Source: Chromatiaceae bacterium
GTDB lineage: Bacteria > Pseudomonadota > Gammaproteobacteria > Chromatiales > Chromatiaceae
Direction of reading: 5' to 3'
NCBI GenBank assembly: GCA_024235395.1
Contig: JACKMK010000002.1
Location: 682,001 to 746,000 of the forward strand
Length of the DNA: 64,000 bases
The notes below the pieces were generated by a model. It searched no databases and was not told the DNA's origin. It saw only the letters and a list, made by a program, of their open reading frames with translations. The position numbers and the translations under genes are program-made. Each line of letters opens with the position of its first letter. The stretch's first letter is position 1. Shown one piece after another: positions 6,719 to 14,465 of this stretch.

Positions 6719-6733
6719 TCAGGGAGCTTGAGT

Positions 6734-7240
6734 ATGCGGGTCGAGGAGCGACTTTCCGCCGCGAGAAGCAAGCTCTCGCACTTTGGTCAGGAGGTGCGGG
6801 CGTTGAGAGCCGGGGGTTTCCGGTACGCAGTGTTTTTCGGTTTCTTGATGGTGCTGCTGGCTCCGATTCTAGTGCTGGAAATCATCGTGCTCCTCGTGTT
6901 TGGTTTCGATCTGGAGATCATGCAGACCCGAGACGCAGCGCTTTCGACTGAAATTGACGTGGAGGAAGTGCCCAAAGAGTTCAGGCCACTGATTCCGCTG
7001 GCGATGAAATGGGGCATAGGTGATTCCGAGACGCGGGAGGCAAGGATCAAAGCGGCGTCGCCGTCCGAACTCAAGCATCTGGAAGAAGAAGTGGGGCCAC
7101 AGATGCAGGGAATCGCGGACTGGCTCGATAGTTACTCGGAAGCAGCGCTGGGCGGGTCGGCAACGGCGGGATACTTCATATTTCTGCAGACGGCATATGA
7201 AGAGGTGTCCGATTATCTTGAACGGTATGATCGCCGATAG
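6734..7240 (+). CDS. Membrane-anchored hypothetical protein
   Basis: A 168-residue protein from ATG 6734, just after the attC core. An amphipathic, basic N-terminus (RVEERLSAARSKLSHFGQEV) precedes one long or two short transmembrane helices (about residues 31-58, FRYAVFFGFLMVLLAPILVL and EIIVLLVFGF). The C-terminal 105 residues are soluble and acidic (VEEVPKEFRPLIPLAMKWGI, ELKHLEEEVGPQMQGIADWL). I do not recognise a family. Confidence 0.6.
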   Translation: MRVEERLSAARSKLSHFGQEVRALRAGGFRYAVFFGFLMVLLAPILVLEIIVLLVFGFDLEIMQTRDAALSTEIDVEEVPKEFRPLIPLAMKWGIGDSETREARIKAASPSELKHLEEEVGPQMQGIADWLDSYSEAALGGSATAGYFIFLQTAYEEVSDYLERYDRR

Positions 7241-7364
7241 GGGGTGAGGACTGTTCGCTGTGCTTGCTCGGAGGTTATGCCGTCTGCACCTGCCGAAGCC
7301 GGGATTTGGGTGTGTCGACCGGGCCTGAAGACCGGGCAGGTCGCCGCTTACCGCGGCGATAGAC
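7241..7364 (+). repeat. Degenerate attC relic 10
   Basis: Right arm GTCGCCGCTTACCGCGGCGATAGAC keeps the attC pattern, with GATAGAC (7358-7364) in place of GTTRRRY. The left arm near GCTGTGCTTGCTCGG is faint. Confidence 0.4.
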
Positions 7365-7383
7365 CGAAGGAAACGTGTGGCCT

Positions 7384-7839
7384 ATGGATCTGTCTTTGAT
7401 CGCACTGCTGGCCGGCTGCTTGTTGTTGGCAGGTCTCTTGTACTATGTGATCTTTGTCCGGCGCGAGCATCCTGTCAGCCCTTGGGGGAAATCGAGCCTT
7501 GTAACCCTGGTGTTTTTGTTGATCCCGGTTCTGCTCATTGCGTTGTGGTACCAGGCGGGGGCTCAGGATCGGCTGGTCCAGATCGGGTTCACGCCATATC
7601 CCGGGTTAGTCGCCAGCAGCGGTGTGGCCACCGGCTTGGGAGAGAGGCCCGTCTGGGTTTTCTCGGTCGACGGTGGGGCAGAGCCGGTTCTGGAGTTTTA
7701 CAGGCGCCCAGACAACCGCAAGGGCTGGGTGCTTGTTTCCGACGGGCGGTCTCTGCTGCTGTTCGAGCGGGAAGGGAAGTCGGTTGCGGTATCTGCGGTG
7801 GCGGATAGCGTGGCGTTCACGATGTTGAAAGGCGGTTGA
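7384..7839 (+). CDS. Two-helix membrane protein with soluble C-terminal domain
   Basis: A 151-residue protein from ATG 7384 (a GTG at 7375 is the alternative). Two transmembrane helices (about residues 4-25, LIALLAGCLLLAGLLYYVIF, and 39-57, LVTLVFLLIPVLLIALWY) precede a likely extracytoplasmic domain of about 90 residues rich in strands (PVWVFSVDGGAEPVLEFY, GWVLVSDGRSLLLFERE). Function unknown; single-gene cassette pattern. Confidence 0.6.
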   Translation: MDLSLIALLAGCLLLAGLLYYVIFVRREHPVSPWGKSSLVTLVFLLIPVLLIALWYQAGAQDRLVQIGFTPYPGLVASSGVATGLGERPVWVFSVDGGAEPVLEFYRRPDNRKGWVLVSDGRSLLLFEREGKSVAVSAVADSVAFTMLKGG

Positions 7840-7955
7840 GGGTCCGGCATCGTGTTCGGGCGGTTCGCCGTTGCGTTCATCCCGCGACTGCCCGGAACGA
7901 GCTGGGTACCGGGCGACCTCGGCATGAGATCCAGAAGACCAGTGGACGGGACGCG

Positions 7956-8144
7956 ATGGAAAAGCTGATTGGGAAAACCATCCGGATTGCGGGCATGATC
8001 ATTGAGATTGTGTCCGATGACGGAGAAAGCTGGCAGTGCCGCAACCTTACGACCAGAGAAACGGTTGTGATGAAAAAGGCCGTGATCGAAAGGGCGATCA
8101 GGCTGGGCCAGGCCGAAGTGGTGTCTGCTCCAGAGGGTCACTAA
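7956..8144 (+). CDS. Small basic protein, unknown function
   Basis: A 62-residue protein starting MEKLIGKTIRIAGMIIEIVS. The first 30 residues alternate hydrophobic residues as in a small beta barrel (GKTIRIAGMIIEIVSDDGES, WQCRNLTTRETVVM) and the rest forms a helix. It could be a small nucleic-acid or partner-binding protein; there is no motif to decide. The ATG is preceded by GGACGGGA. Confidence 0.5.
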   Translation: MEKLIGKTIRIAGMIIEIVSDDGESWQCRNLTTRETVVMKKAVIERAIRLGQAEVVSAPEGH

Positions 8145-8323
8145 GAGACGGCGCGGTACAGGTCGTTGTGAACGGGTGTGCCACCTGAACTCCGGGGATG
8201 CATGGGGCATATCTTTCGCACGGCTCGCGGAGCAAAAAATTGCCGGAAGCGGATCCATCTGGGGACAATAGGCTGGAAGAGTGAGAGAAGGTCACGTCAC
8301 CCGGGTATTGGGGATGGAAAGGG

Positions 8324-8728
8324 ATGTCTCAATCCAAATACTTTGAAGACGGAGGTTGGGAGAGGGTGCAAGCGCCCTTGCGGGCAGTCGATCCCATTCT
8401 TGAAACCTTTGCGAACGCGAACGGCCTGGTCGTTTCACACAACGACAGAGGCTGGCCCTCACGGTCAATCGTCTGGTACCGCGATGATGTCCGTTGCCTG
8501 ATACAACTCTATTTGGCCTCCGAAGAGGCGATCACCTTCGACCTTTGGCTGTGCGCATCTCAGGACCGGGGAAAGGATCGCTATTGGATCAAGGAAACGC
8601 TGCTCAAGGACAAGCCGGTGGAAGCATTCGCATCGCAGCTACCGTTTCTGTTGGAGTCCGGTCGGGAAAAGCTCGTCGAATGGAGCATGGCACCGGAGGC
8701 AATGGAATATGCGGTTACCACAAACTGA
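8324..8728 (+). CDS. Hypothetical cytoplasmic protein
   Basis: A 134-residue soluble protein. Pattern: helix (PLRAVDPILETFANANGLVV), then strands RSIVWYRDDVRCLIQLYLA and ITFDLWLCASQD, then helices (IKETLLKDKPVEAFASQLPFLLESGREKL). The alpha/beta order looks like a small immunity-type protein, but this is only a resemblance. GGGATG ribosome-binding context. Part of the worn end of the cassette array. Confidence 0.55.
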   Translation: MSQSKYFEDGGWERVQAPLRAVDPILETFANANGLVVSHNDRGWPSRSIVWYRDDVRCLIQLYLASEEAITFDLWLCASQDRGKDRYWIKETLLKDKPVEAFASQLPFLLESGREKLVEWSMAPEAMEYAVTTN

Positions 8729-8914
8729 AGGGTCGCTGACAATCGGGTCGTGCCGCAGGCAGTTTTGCACCGCTCCCGAACGGCCCGTATTCCGCGCCTG
8801 TTCTCTCGAACCGCCGGCCTTGCTTCGCACGAACGATCTCTCCGTATCCGGTGCCGTCGAGCGAGGTCATGTGCGCTCCCCGATTGATGGCATCTGGCAG
8901 GATCGAGGGTCGCG

Positions 8915-9451
8915 ATGAAGTTCAGACAGGGGGCGAAAAACGATTCAAAAGCCATAGCGCAGCTTTTTGCGTCGGTGTTTACCGATTCGGACGGGGACGA
9001 TGAGGGGTTGTTGATCAGTCAGTTGGCCGCAGGTCTGTTCGAAAGCACGGATGAGCAAGATCTTTACAACTTTGTCGCCGTCGACGTCGGCCGGATAGTC
9101 GGGTCGATCTTTTTCAGCCGTGTGACTGTTGAGCATGGGCTGGACGCCTTCATCCTGGCACCGGTTGCCGTGCTGAGCGACCGTCAGGGTGAAGGCATAG
9201 GACAGGGATTGATCAATCACGGCCTGGGTGAACTGAAGCGCAGAGGCGTCAGCCTGGTCCTGACCTACGGAGATCCAATGTTCTACCGAAAGGTCGGTTT
9301 CCGTCACGTTTCGCCAGAGATATTGAAGCCTCCCTTTGAACTTACGCAGCCCGAAGGATGGCTCGGTCAATCACTGGTCGACGATCCGATCGAGGCTTTT
9401 TCCGGCAGGCTCACCTGTGTCGAAGCCTTGAGCTCCCCGGTGTATTGGTGA
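8915..9451 (+). CDS. GNAT-family N-acetyltransferase
   Basis: A 178-residue acetyltransferase of the YhbS-like branch. The acetyl-CoA-binding motif A is visible as LAPVAVLSDRQGEGIGQGLINHGL (about residues 88-111, with Q/R-x-x-G-x-G/A variant RQGEGIGQ). The C-terminal VLTYGDPMFYRKVGFRHV is typical of the family. The substrate cannot be told. ATG 8915 follows GAGGGTCGC. It is preceded by about 185 bp with no gene, a probable worn attC. Confidence 0.85.
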   Translation: MKFRQGAKNDSKAIAQLFASVFTDSDGDDEGLLISQLAAGLFESTDEQDLYNFVAVDVGRIVGSIFFSRVTVEHGLDAFILAPVAVLSDRQGEGIGQGLINHGLGELKRRGVSLVLTYGDPMFYRKVGFRHVSPEILKPPFELTQPEGWLGQSLVDDPIEAFSGRLTCVEALSSPVYW

Positions 9452-9611
9452 CTGAGCCATGCGGGCAGGCGCAAACACATTGGCGGCCGGGACCTTCGTG
9501 GTGTCCGCTCGGATGCCCGGCACGCCGTTTGTTCCAGCGAGTGGTCCGTGGGTGTCGACATCAAGGGTGCCTCGGCTTGTTTTCCGACTGCGTCGAATGG
9601 GGGCCTGAAAG

Positions 9612-10013
9612 ATGGTCTACGAATGTCGCCTGAACAAGGTGGGACGGCAGCACCTCTTTGCCGGTGTACTGACCATCGCCGGACTCTGGCTGTTGAGCCG
9701 CTTCGACGTCGCCGGTGCCGGGTATTGGTGGGCGTATGCCATCGGGATTGCATTGGCCATTGCGGCTTCTTACCTGATTGGGAACTCCCGGGTACGCGTC
9801 GCAATAAGCGGTGAGACCGTGACGGTCGAGCACAGCGGCATGGTCCATGCGAATCTCTCGGTCGACGCGATAGCCAGCGTCGCCGTGAGCGGCTCCGACA
9901 GCACGTCGAGAATCGTGGTTGTAACCAGCGACGGGTCGAAGTACTACATCCCGTGCGAATGCTTCAGCCAAGCCGAAGTCGACGGGTTGCTGCAGGCGCT
10001 GGGCAAGTCATGA
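9612..10013 (+). CDS. Two-helix membrane protein with PH-like tail
   Basis: A 133-residue protein. Two closely spaced transmembrane helices (about residues 14-30, HLFAGVLTIAGLWLLSRF, and 37-56, GYWWAYAIGIALAIAASYLI) precede a strand-rich domain (VRVAISGETVTVEHSGMVHA, STSRIVVVTSDGSKYYIPCE) that resembles the PH-like domains of bacterial two-helix membrane proteins. Family assignment is tentative. Similar architecture to the cassette protein at 4092, though the sequences do not obviously align. Confidence 0.6.
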   Translation: MVYECRLNKVGRQHLFAGVLTIAGLWLLSRFDVAGAGYWWAYAIGIALAIAASYLIGNSRVRVAISGETVTVEHSGMVHANLSVDAIASVAVSGSDSTSRIVVVTSDGSKYYIPCECFSQAEVDGLLQALGKS

Positions 10014-10167
10014 CATCGCATCCAGACTGCTCGCCTTCGTGCTCCGTACCCGGAGATCCGAGGCCGGCCGGCGCCTTTGTGCTGGCGCCAGTCGTCACGG
10101 TTCACACTGATGGCCGCTCCGTCTGGGACGCTATCGACCTTGGCCGTGTGGCGAGCGGGCCCGGGGC

Positions 10168-10566
10168 ATGAGCCAGCTGTTTCGGTTTCCGGGCGCGCTT
10201 GAACGCGATCCTGCCATCGACGAATGGATGCGGGCGCATGTCGACGTACTCGGCACCCTCGCAAGGCAGTGGTTTGACGTCATGCGGACCCGTGGAGACG
10301 ATGTCCGCGAGCTATTGCACGATGGCCATCCCACCGCGTGTGTCGGGGATGCGGCATTCGCCTACGTCGATGCATTCAAGGCCCATGTCAATGTGGGATT
10401 CTTCCGTGGCGCCGGGCTTCCCGACCCGGGAGGCCTGCTGGAGGGCAATGGCCGGTTCATGCGCCATGTGAAGCTCAGGCCCGAGTGCCAGTTCGACGTC
10501 GCGGGGCTCGAGGCGCTGATCGAGTCCGCCTACGTCGACATGAAGCGTCGTCTCGAACAGGACTGA
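10168..10566 (+). CDS. DUF1801 (YdhG-like) domain protein
   Basis: A 132-residue protein with the DUF1801 pattern: a central AFAYVDAFKAHVNVGFFRGA and the hallmark LPDPGGLLEGNGRFMRHVKL (about residues 84-103). The fold is the YjbR/CyaY-like alpha/beta barrel half; the biochemical function is unknown and some members are linked to iron chaperones. The start ATG 10168 follows GGGGC. Next to it lies a HAD hydrolase on the same strand. Confidence 0.8.
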   Translation: MSQLFRFPGALERDPAIDEWMRAHVDVLGTLARQWFDVMRTRGDDVRELLHDGHPTACVGDAAFAYVDAFKAHVNVGFFRGAGLPDPGGLLEGNGRFMRHVKLRPECQFDVAGLEALIESAYVDMKRRLEQD

Positions 10567-10724
10567 CCCGTGAGCGCGCTGCACGACAATCCCGTCGAGC
10601 CGCTTTCGGCCGGGGTGTCCCGTCCGCCGCGCGGCAAGGCAGATGGCGCTGCCGACGTTGTACCAATGACGGTCCCTGCCCACCGCTGTCCGAACAACCG
10701 CATCGCGCCGAGGACGCCGAACCC

Positions 10725-11372
10725 TTGCACCTGGTGATGTTCGACATCGATGGAACGCTGGTGGATTCCCATGGGTTCGATGGCGATCTTTTTGCGCATG
10801 CGGTCAGGTTGGAGCTGGGCGTGCAGGTCGATGGCACCTGGCAGTCGTATCGGCACGTGACCGATAGCGGTGTCCTCGAAGAGGTGCTGCAGCAAAACGT
10901 TTCAGCAGGCGAGCGGCCGCAGGCCTTCGAGCGGGTCAAGCGCCGCTTTGTCGGCCTGGTTCAGGACTACATCGCAAAGAGACCGGCCGGATTGGCGCCG
11001 ATTCCGGGTGCTCCGCAGCTGATCAAGGCGCTTCGCTCGAGGCCCGGTGCCGTGGTGGCGATCGCCACCGGGGGCTGGCGCGAGACGGCCGAAATGAAGT
11101 TGAAAGCCGTGGGGATCGAGTTCGGAGGTTTGCCATTCGCCACATCCTCCGACGCAACGGCGCGAATCGATATCATGCGACTGGCCGAGCAGCAGGCGCG
11201 CCTGTTCGGGCGCATTACGCGGCGAACCTATTTCGGTGATGCACCATGGGACAAGAAAGCGAGTGCGGACCTCGGTTATGACTTTCTGGCGGTTGGGACG
11301 CGGGTCGAGCACCCGCGCAGCTTCGACGACCTGTCGGATCAGGAATCGGTGCTCAGTGTGCTCGGCGTATGA
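10725..11372 (+). CDS. HAD-superfamily hydrolase
   Basis: A 215-residue phosphatase-like protein. With a TTG start at 10725 the N-terminus reads MHLVMFDIDGTLVDS, the usual opening of the family; motif I DIDGT is at residues 7-11. GTG 10734 or ATG 10737 are alternatives. Motif II (VVAIATGGWRETA with Thr), motif III (a Lys in the segment after it) and motif IV (RRTYFGDAPWDKKA) are present. The cap domain between motifs I and II is alpha-helical, as in phosphoglycolate phosphatase-like enzymes. The substrate is unknown. Confidence 0.8.
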   Translation: MHLVMFDIDGTLVDSHGFDGDLFAHAVRLELGVQVDGTWQSYRHVTDSGVLEEVLQQNVSAGERPQAFERVKRRFVGLVQDYIAKRPAGLAPIPGAPQLIKALRSRPGAVVAIATGGWRETAEMKLKAVGIEFGGLPFATSSDATARIDIMRLAEQQARLFGRITRRTYFGDAPWDKKASADLGYDFLAVGTRVEHPRSFDDLSDQESVLSVLGV

Positions 11373-11497
11373 GCGTCCGCTGCATCAGGCGCGGGGCCCC
11401 GGCCTTGCGTTGCGGCTGCAACCTGGCGGCGTGCCTGCAGCGGGCGATCGATGTATGCCGCCACCTGATGTCGTCTTGAGTGCCGGGAGGGCATGAC

Positions 11498-11863
11498 ATG
11501 CGCCTTTCTTCTGCAGACAGATCATTCGTGGAACGCCGCGAGAGACGGGTGAGACAATGGCCTGTCGTAGGCACTGGCTGCCTGGTACTGATCGCGGCAT
11601 ACGGGGCCTGGTTATGGTGGCGCCTGCCGTACCTGATAAACCCGTGGCAGGTGATCGAAAGCCTCGAAGCGGGGACCTTGTCGGAATCGATGATGAACGT
11701 GATGGTCGTCATGTTGCCGGTGGTGGTGGCTGCGCTGCTCGTGTTTGCCTTGGTGGTCGTGCTGTTGTGGTTCGTGGCATTGTCGAACGAGCGCCGGTTG
11801 CTGGGTCTGCTGCGCACGCTGGAGGCGGCTTCAGGAGATGGCACAGGGAAAGGCGGTGGTTGA
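11498..11863 (+). CDS. Small membrane protein, two helices
   Basis: A 121-residue protein from ATG 11498, which has a GGGAGG ribosome-binding site eight bases upstream. Two transmembrane helices (about residues 23-42, PVVGTGCLVLIAAYGAWLWW, and 66-95, VMVVMLPVVVAALLVFALVV and on) bracket a periplasmic-type loop; the C-terminus after NERRLLGLLRTLEAAS is short. No family recognised. Confidence 0.6.
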   Translation: MRLSSADRSFVERRERRVRQWPVVGTGCLVLIAAYGAWLWWRLPYLINPWQVIESLEAGTLSESMMNVMVVMLPVVVAALLVFALVVVLLWFVALSNERRLLGLLRTLEAASGDGTGKGGG

Positions 11864-11975
11864 CGTGCAATGGGGTAGCCGGAGCGTCACGGTCGAGATG
11901 TCGAGCCATGTGGTCGAACCGCACGATGCGCACGATCGGTCGTCCGGGCCCTGAGCGCTGCTTGACGGGGGCTGC

Positions 11976-12422
11976 GTGAGTCAGCGGATCGCTTTCTATC
12001 TGCACAACAGGACATACGGCTATTTTTCCAATTTCGCGCCCTACGCGGTATATCTGGAAGGCAGGATATGGCCGACCACGGAGCACTATTTCCAGGCGCA
12101 GAAGTTCGCAGGGACACATCACGAAGAGACGGTGCGACGCGCCAAGTCGCCGATGGAGGCGGCAAAACTCGGACGGGACCGAACTCGCCCGTTGCGGCCG
12201 GATTGGGAGCGGGTCAAAGACGATGTCATGCGCCACGCATTGCGCGCCAAGTTCACGCAGCATCCCGACCTGTTGGAGCACCTGCTCGCCACGGGCGATG
12301 CGGAGATCGTCGAGCATACGTCGAACGACAGGTACTGGGGGGATGGTGGTGACGGCAGCGGAGAGAACCGGTTGGGGAGCTTGCTGATGGAACTGCGCGC
12401 GGCGCTGCGAACCGAGGCGTAG
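11976..12422 (+). CDS. NADAR-family protein (YbiA/RibX-like)
   Basis: A 148-residue protein of the NADAR (YbiA) family. Characteristic blocks are YGYFSNFAPYAVYLEG, WPTTEHYFQAQKF, the helix segment DDVMRHALRAKFTQHPDLLEHLLATG and the C-terminal RYWGDGGDGSGENRLGSLLM. Characterised relatives are N-glycosidases acting on early riboflavin intermediates, and others act on ADP-ribose adducts; the substrate here is open. GTG 11976 is the start. It sits 2 bp before the next gene, so the two are probably co-transcribed. Confidence 0.88.
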   Translation: MSQRIAFYLHNRTYGYFSNFAPYAVYLEGRIWPTTEHYFQAQKFAGTHHEETVRRAKSPMEAAKLGRDRTRPLRPDWERVKDDVMRHALRAKFTQHPDLLEHLLATGDAEIVEHTSNDRYWGDGGDGSGENRLGSLLMELRAALRTEA

Positions 12423-12424
12423 GG

Positions 12425-12907
12425 GTGGCGGGGCAGGTGGTCTGCGACATACGCCGCTACCGGTCTTGTGACCTGCGGTCGCTCGGGCGCATCTATGCGG
12501 CGTCGATACGTCACCTGGGTCCCCAGCGGTATACGGAATGCCAGGTCGCGGCATGGTCGAGCTTTCCCGACGAAGGCGGGCGTTTCGCCAACTGGATCGA
12601 GGACGCGTCGACCATCGTGGCGGTCACCGAACAAGGCGAATGCATCGGCTTTGGCGGTATCGAAGAAAGCGGTCATATCACCGCGCTGTTCGTGTCGCCG
12701 CCGTACCAGCGGCGCGGCGTCGGGTCGCGACTGCTCGAGCGACTGCTGTCAGTGGCCGGAGACAGCGGCTGTCGAACCGTCAGCACCGCGGCGTCGGAGT
12801 TTTCGAGGCCGCTGTTCGAGCGGTTCGGTTTCCGCGTACAGGAGATCGAACAGACCGTGTTCAAGGACGTGACGTTTCAGCGCTACCTGATGCAGTCACG
12901 GCTCTGA
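12425..12907 (+). CDS. GNAT-family N-acetyltransferase (YafP-like)
   Basis: A 160-residue acetyltransferase. The acetyl-CoA-binding motif is clear in HITALFVSPPYQRRGVGSRLLERLL (Q/R-R-x-G-x-G around residues 94-100), followed by STAASEFSRPLFERFGFRVQ, typical of the YafP/PA-type branch. GTG 12425 is the start, two bases after the NADAR stop codon. Substrate unknown. Confidence 0.87.
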   Translation: MAGQVVCDIRRYRSCDLRSLGRIYAASIRHLGPQRYTECQVAAWSSFPDEGGRFANWIEDASTIVAVTEQGECIGFGGIEESGHITALFVSPPYQRRGVGSRLLERLLSVAGDSGCRTVSTAASEFSRPLFERFGFRVQEIEQTVFKDVTFQRYLMQSRL

Positions 12908-12934
12908 ACCGACCCGCCACGAACAGGAGGACGC

Positions 12935-13450
12935 ATGGAACTGCACGAAAACTGGGACGTCGTGAAGGCGCTGTTTCGGGATTCTTTCAGATCGTCGTTT
13001 CATTACGCGATCGCAACCGTCGGTAAGGACGGCCAGCCGCATGTCACGCCGATCGGCTCACTGATCCTCGGCGAACCGGGGTGCGGGTTCTATTTCGAGC
13101 GATTCACGCAGCGCATGCCGCGCAACCTCGGGGCCGACGGCCGTGTCTGCGTGCTCGCCGTGAACAGCTCCCGCTGGTACTGGTTGAAGGCGCTGTTCCA
13201 GGGTCGCTTCGCCAGTCCGCCGGCGGTCCGCCTTTATGGTGTCGCCGGGCAGCTGCGTCCTGCGGACCGGCGCGAAAAGGCGCTGTGGCTGCGGCGGGTG
13301 CGACGGGTCAGGTTCAGCAGGGGTTATGCGTCGATGTGGGCGGACATGGATCGCGTGAGGGAGATCCGGTTCGACCGCATCGAACCGGTACACATCGGCG
13401 CCATGACGCGTGGCCTCTGGCCGGCGCAAGCGGTGCCCGACGACGCCTGA
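12935..13450 (+). CDS. Pyridoxamine 5'-phosphate oxidase-like flavin-binding protein
   Basis: A 171-residue protein with the split-barrel flavin-binding fold. The N-terminal half contains HYAIATVGKDGQPHVTPIGSLIL, the usual strand-loop-strand opening, then FTQRMPRNLGADGRVCVLAV. Such proteins bind FMN, F420 or heme; none can be chosen here. It has a good AGGAGGA ribosome-binding site and lies 27 bp after the acetyltransferase. It marks the right edge of the accessory region. Confidence 0.8.
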   Translation: MELHENWDVVKALFRDSFRSSFHYAIATVGKDGQPHVTPIGSLILGEPGCGFYFERFTQRMPRNLGADGRVCVLAVNSSRWYWLKALFQGRFASPPAVRLYGVAGQLRPADRREKALWLRRVRRVRFSRGYASMWADMDRVREIRFDRIEPVHIGAMTRGLWPAQAVPDDA

Positions 13451-13529
13451 AAAGGGATCGCTCCCTGGCGACTCGGGCACCGGCGGCCGATGCCAGACCC
13501 GGGTGGGAGCGCGGGGCTCCCCCGGTGGG

Positions 13530-14135
13530 TCATACGAAGAGATTGACGTCGGCCTGTTGGGCCCGCGGCAGGAAGCTGGCGGCCCCGACCCATTCCTCGA
13601 TCTCCGGTATGAAGTCGTCCTTGCCGTAGTCGAACAGGTCCACGGTCATCTGGCAGGCCACCAGTTTGACCTCGGCCTCGATGCACAGATCGCGCAGTTC
13701 CTCGATCCGCGCGACGCCCTTCTTGTCCATGGTCTTGCGCATCATGCCGGTCGCCATGGCCTGAAACCCGGGGACCAGCGACATCACCGAGGTCGGGATC
13801 GGCAGGTCCCGGCCGCGCAGCCAGTTCGGGCCTTCGGGCAGTTTCATCGGCATCGCCGGATTACCGAGCGGCGACACCTTCAGGTCGAGTTCCTTCTTCA
13901 ATAGCGACAGGCCGTAGAAGGTGAAAAAGATCGCGACGTCCCAACCCAGCGCGGCGGCCGTGGAGGCGAGGATGAACGGCGGGTAGGCCATGTCCAGCGT
14001 GCCCTTGGTGGCGATGATGGTCATCGATGGCGTGTGGGCGGCCGCCCGTTCGGCCATTTTCTCGTCGAACCGTTGGTCGAACCAGGCGTCGAGATCGGGA
14101 ATCGGCAGTTTGGCCATTGCGGCTGCATCGTTCAT
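13530..14135 (-). CDS. dsrE2: DsrE2-type sulfur-carrier protein
   Basis: A 201-residue DsrE/DsrF/DrsH-family protein of the DsrE2 type. It begins with a 37-residue hydrophilic extension, then SMTIIATKGTLDMAYPPFIL and AAALGWDVAIFFTFYGLSLL, the signature of the family. Cys161 in KLVACQMTVDLF is at the conserved persulfide-carrying position; Cys151 is ten residues before it. DsrE2 proteins accompany TusA and rhodaneses in bacteria that oxidise sulfur in the cytoplasm (sHdr or rDsr routes). It lies 19 bp downstream of tusA, so the two form one operon. No rhodanese gene is next to it, and no dsr or hdr genes lie in this window. Confidence 0.87.
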   Translation of the reverse strand: MNDAAAMAKLPIPDLDAWFDQRFDEKMAERAAAHTPSMTIIATKGTLDMAYPPFILASTAAALGWDVAIFFTFYGLSLLKKELDLKVSPLGNPAMPMKLPEGPNWLRGRDLPIPTSVMSLVPGFQAMATGMMRKTMDKKGVARIEELRDLCIEAEVKLVACQMTVDLFDYGKDDFIPEIEEWVGAASFLPRAQQADVNLFV

Positions 14136-14154
14136 GGGATGGTTACTCCTTTGT

Positions 14155-14385
14155 TCAGACCTTGCGGATGCGGAAATGGAATTCGCCGTCGGCCTCCTGG
14201 CTCGACAGCATCTCGTTGCCGGTCTGGCTGCAGAACGCGTCGAGATCCTTGACCGAGCCCGGGTCCGACGCGGTGATCTCGAGGACCTCGCCGGTGTGCA
14301 TCGCGGCCAGTGCCTTTTTCGTTCTGAGGATCGGCAGCGGACAGTTCAGACCGCGTGCGTCGAGGGTGTGGATGTCTTGGTTCAT
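14155..14385 (-). CDS. tusA: TusA-family sulfurtransferase
   Basis: A 76-residue TusA/SirA-like carrier. The signature LDARGLNCPLPILRTKKAL contains the CPxP motif with the persulfide cysteine at residue 15. It is a hub that passes sulfane sulfur to 2-thiouridine synthesis, molybdenum cofactor maturation or, in sulfur oxidisers, to DsrE-type proteins; its neighbour dsrE2 favours the last. ATG 14385 has an AAGGAG ribosome-binding site. Sixty bases upstream lies the operator 14431-14447 shared with the TetR promoter. Confidence 0.9.
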   Translation of the reverse strand: MNQDIHTLDARGLNCPLPILRTKKALAAMHTGEVLEITASDPGSVKDLDAFCSQTGNEMLSSQEADGEFHFRIRKV

Positions 14386-14430
14386 CGTCGTGCTCCTTGG
14401 TCTTCGTTCAACCGCTACTGGAGGCTTCAA

Positions 14431-14447
14431 GTCGACCGGTCGGTCAA
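14431..14447 (-). promoter_or_regulatory. TetR operator upstream of tusA-dsrE2
   Basis: The 17-mer (plus strand GTCGACCGGTCGGTCAA) matches 15 of 17 bases with the site inside the tetR promoter (15089-15105). The core is the inverted repeat GACC-N4-GGTC. On the minus strand it overlaps a TTGACC that may be a -35 element, so binding would repress tusA-dsrE2. Inferred from sequence identity. Confidence 0.65.
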
Positions 14448-14465
14448 CTTTCGGCACAAAAAAAG

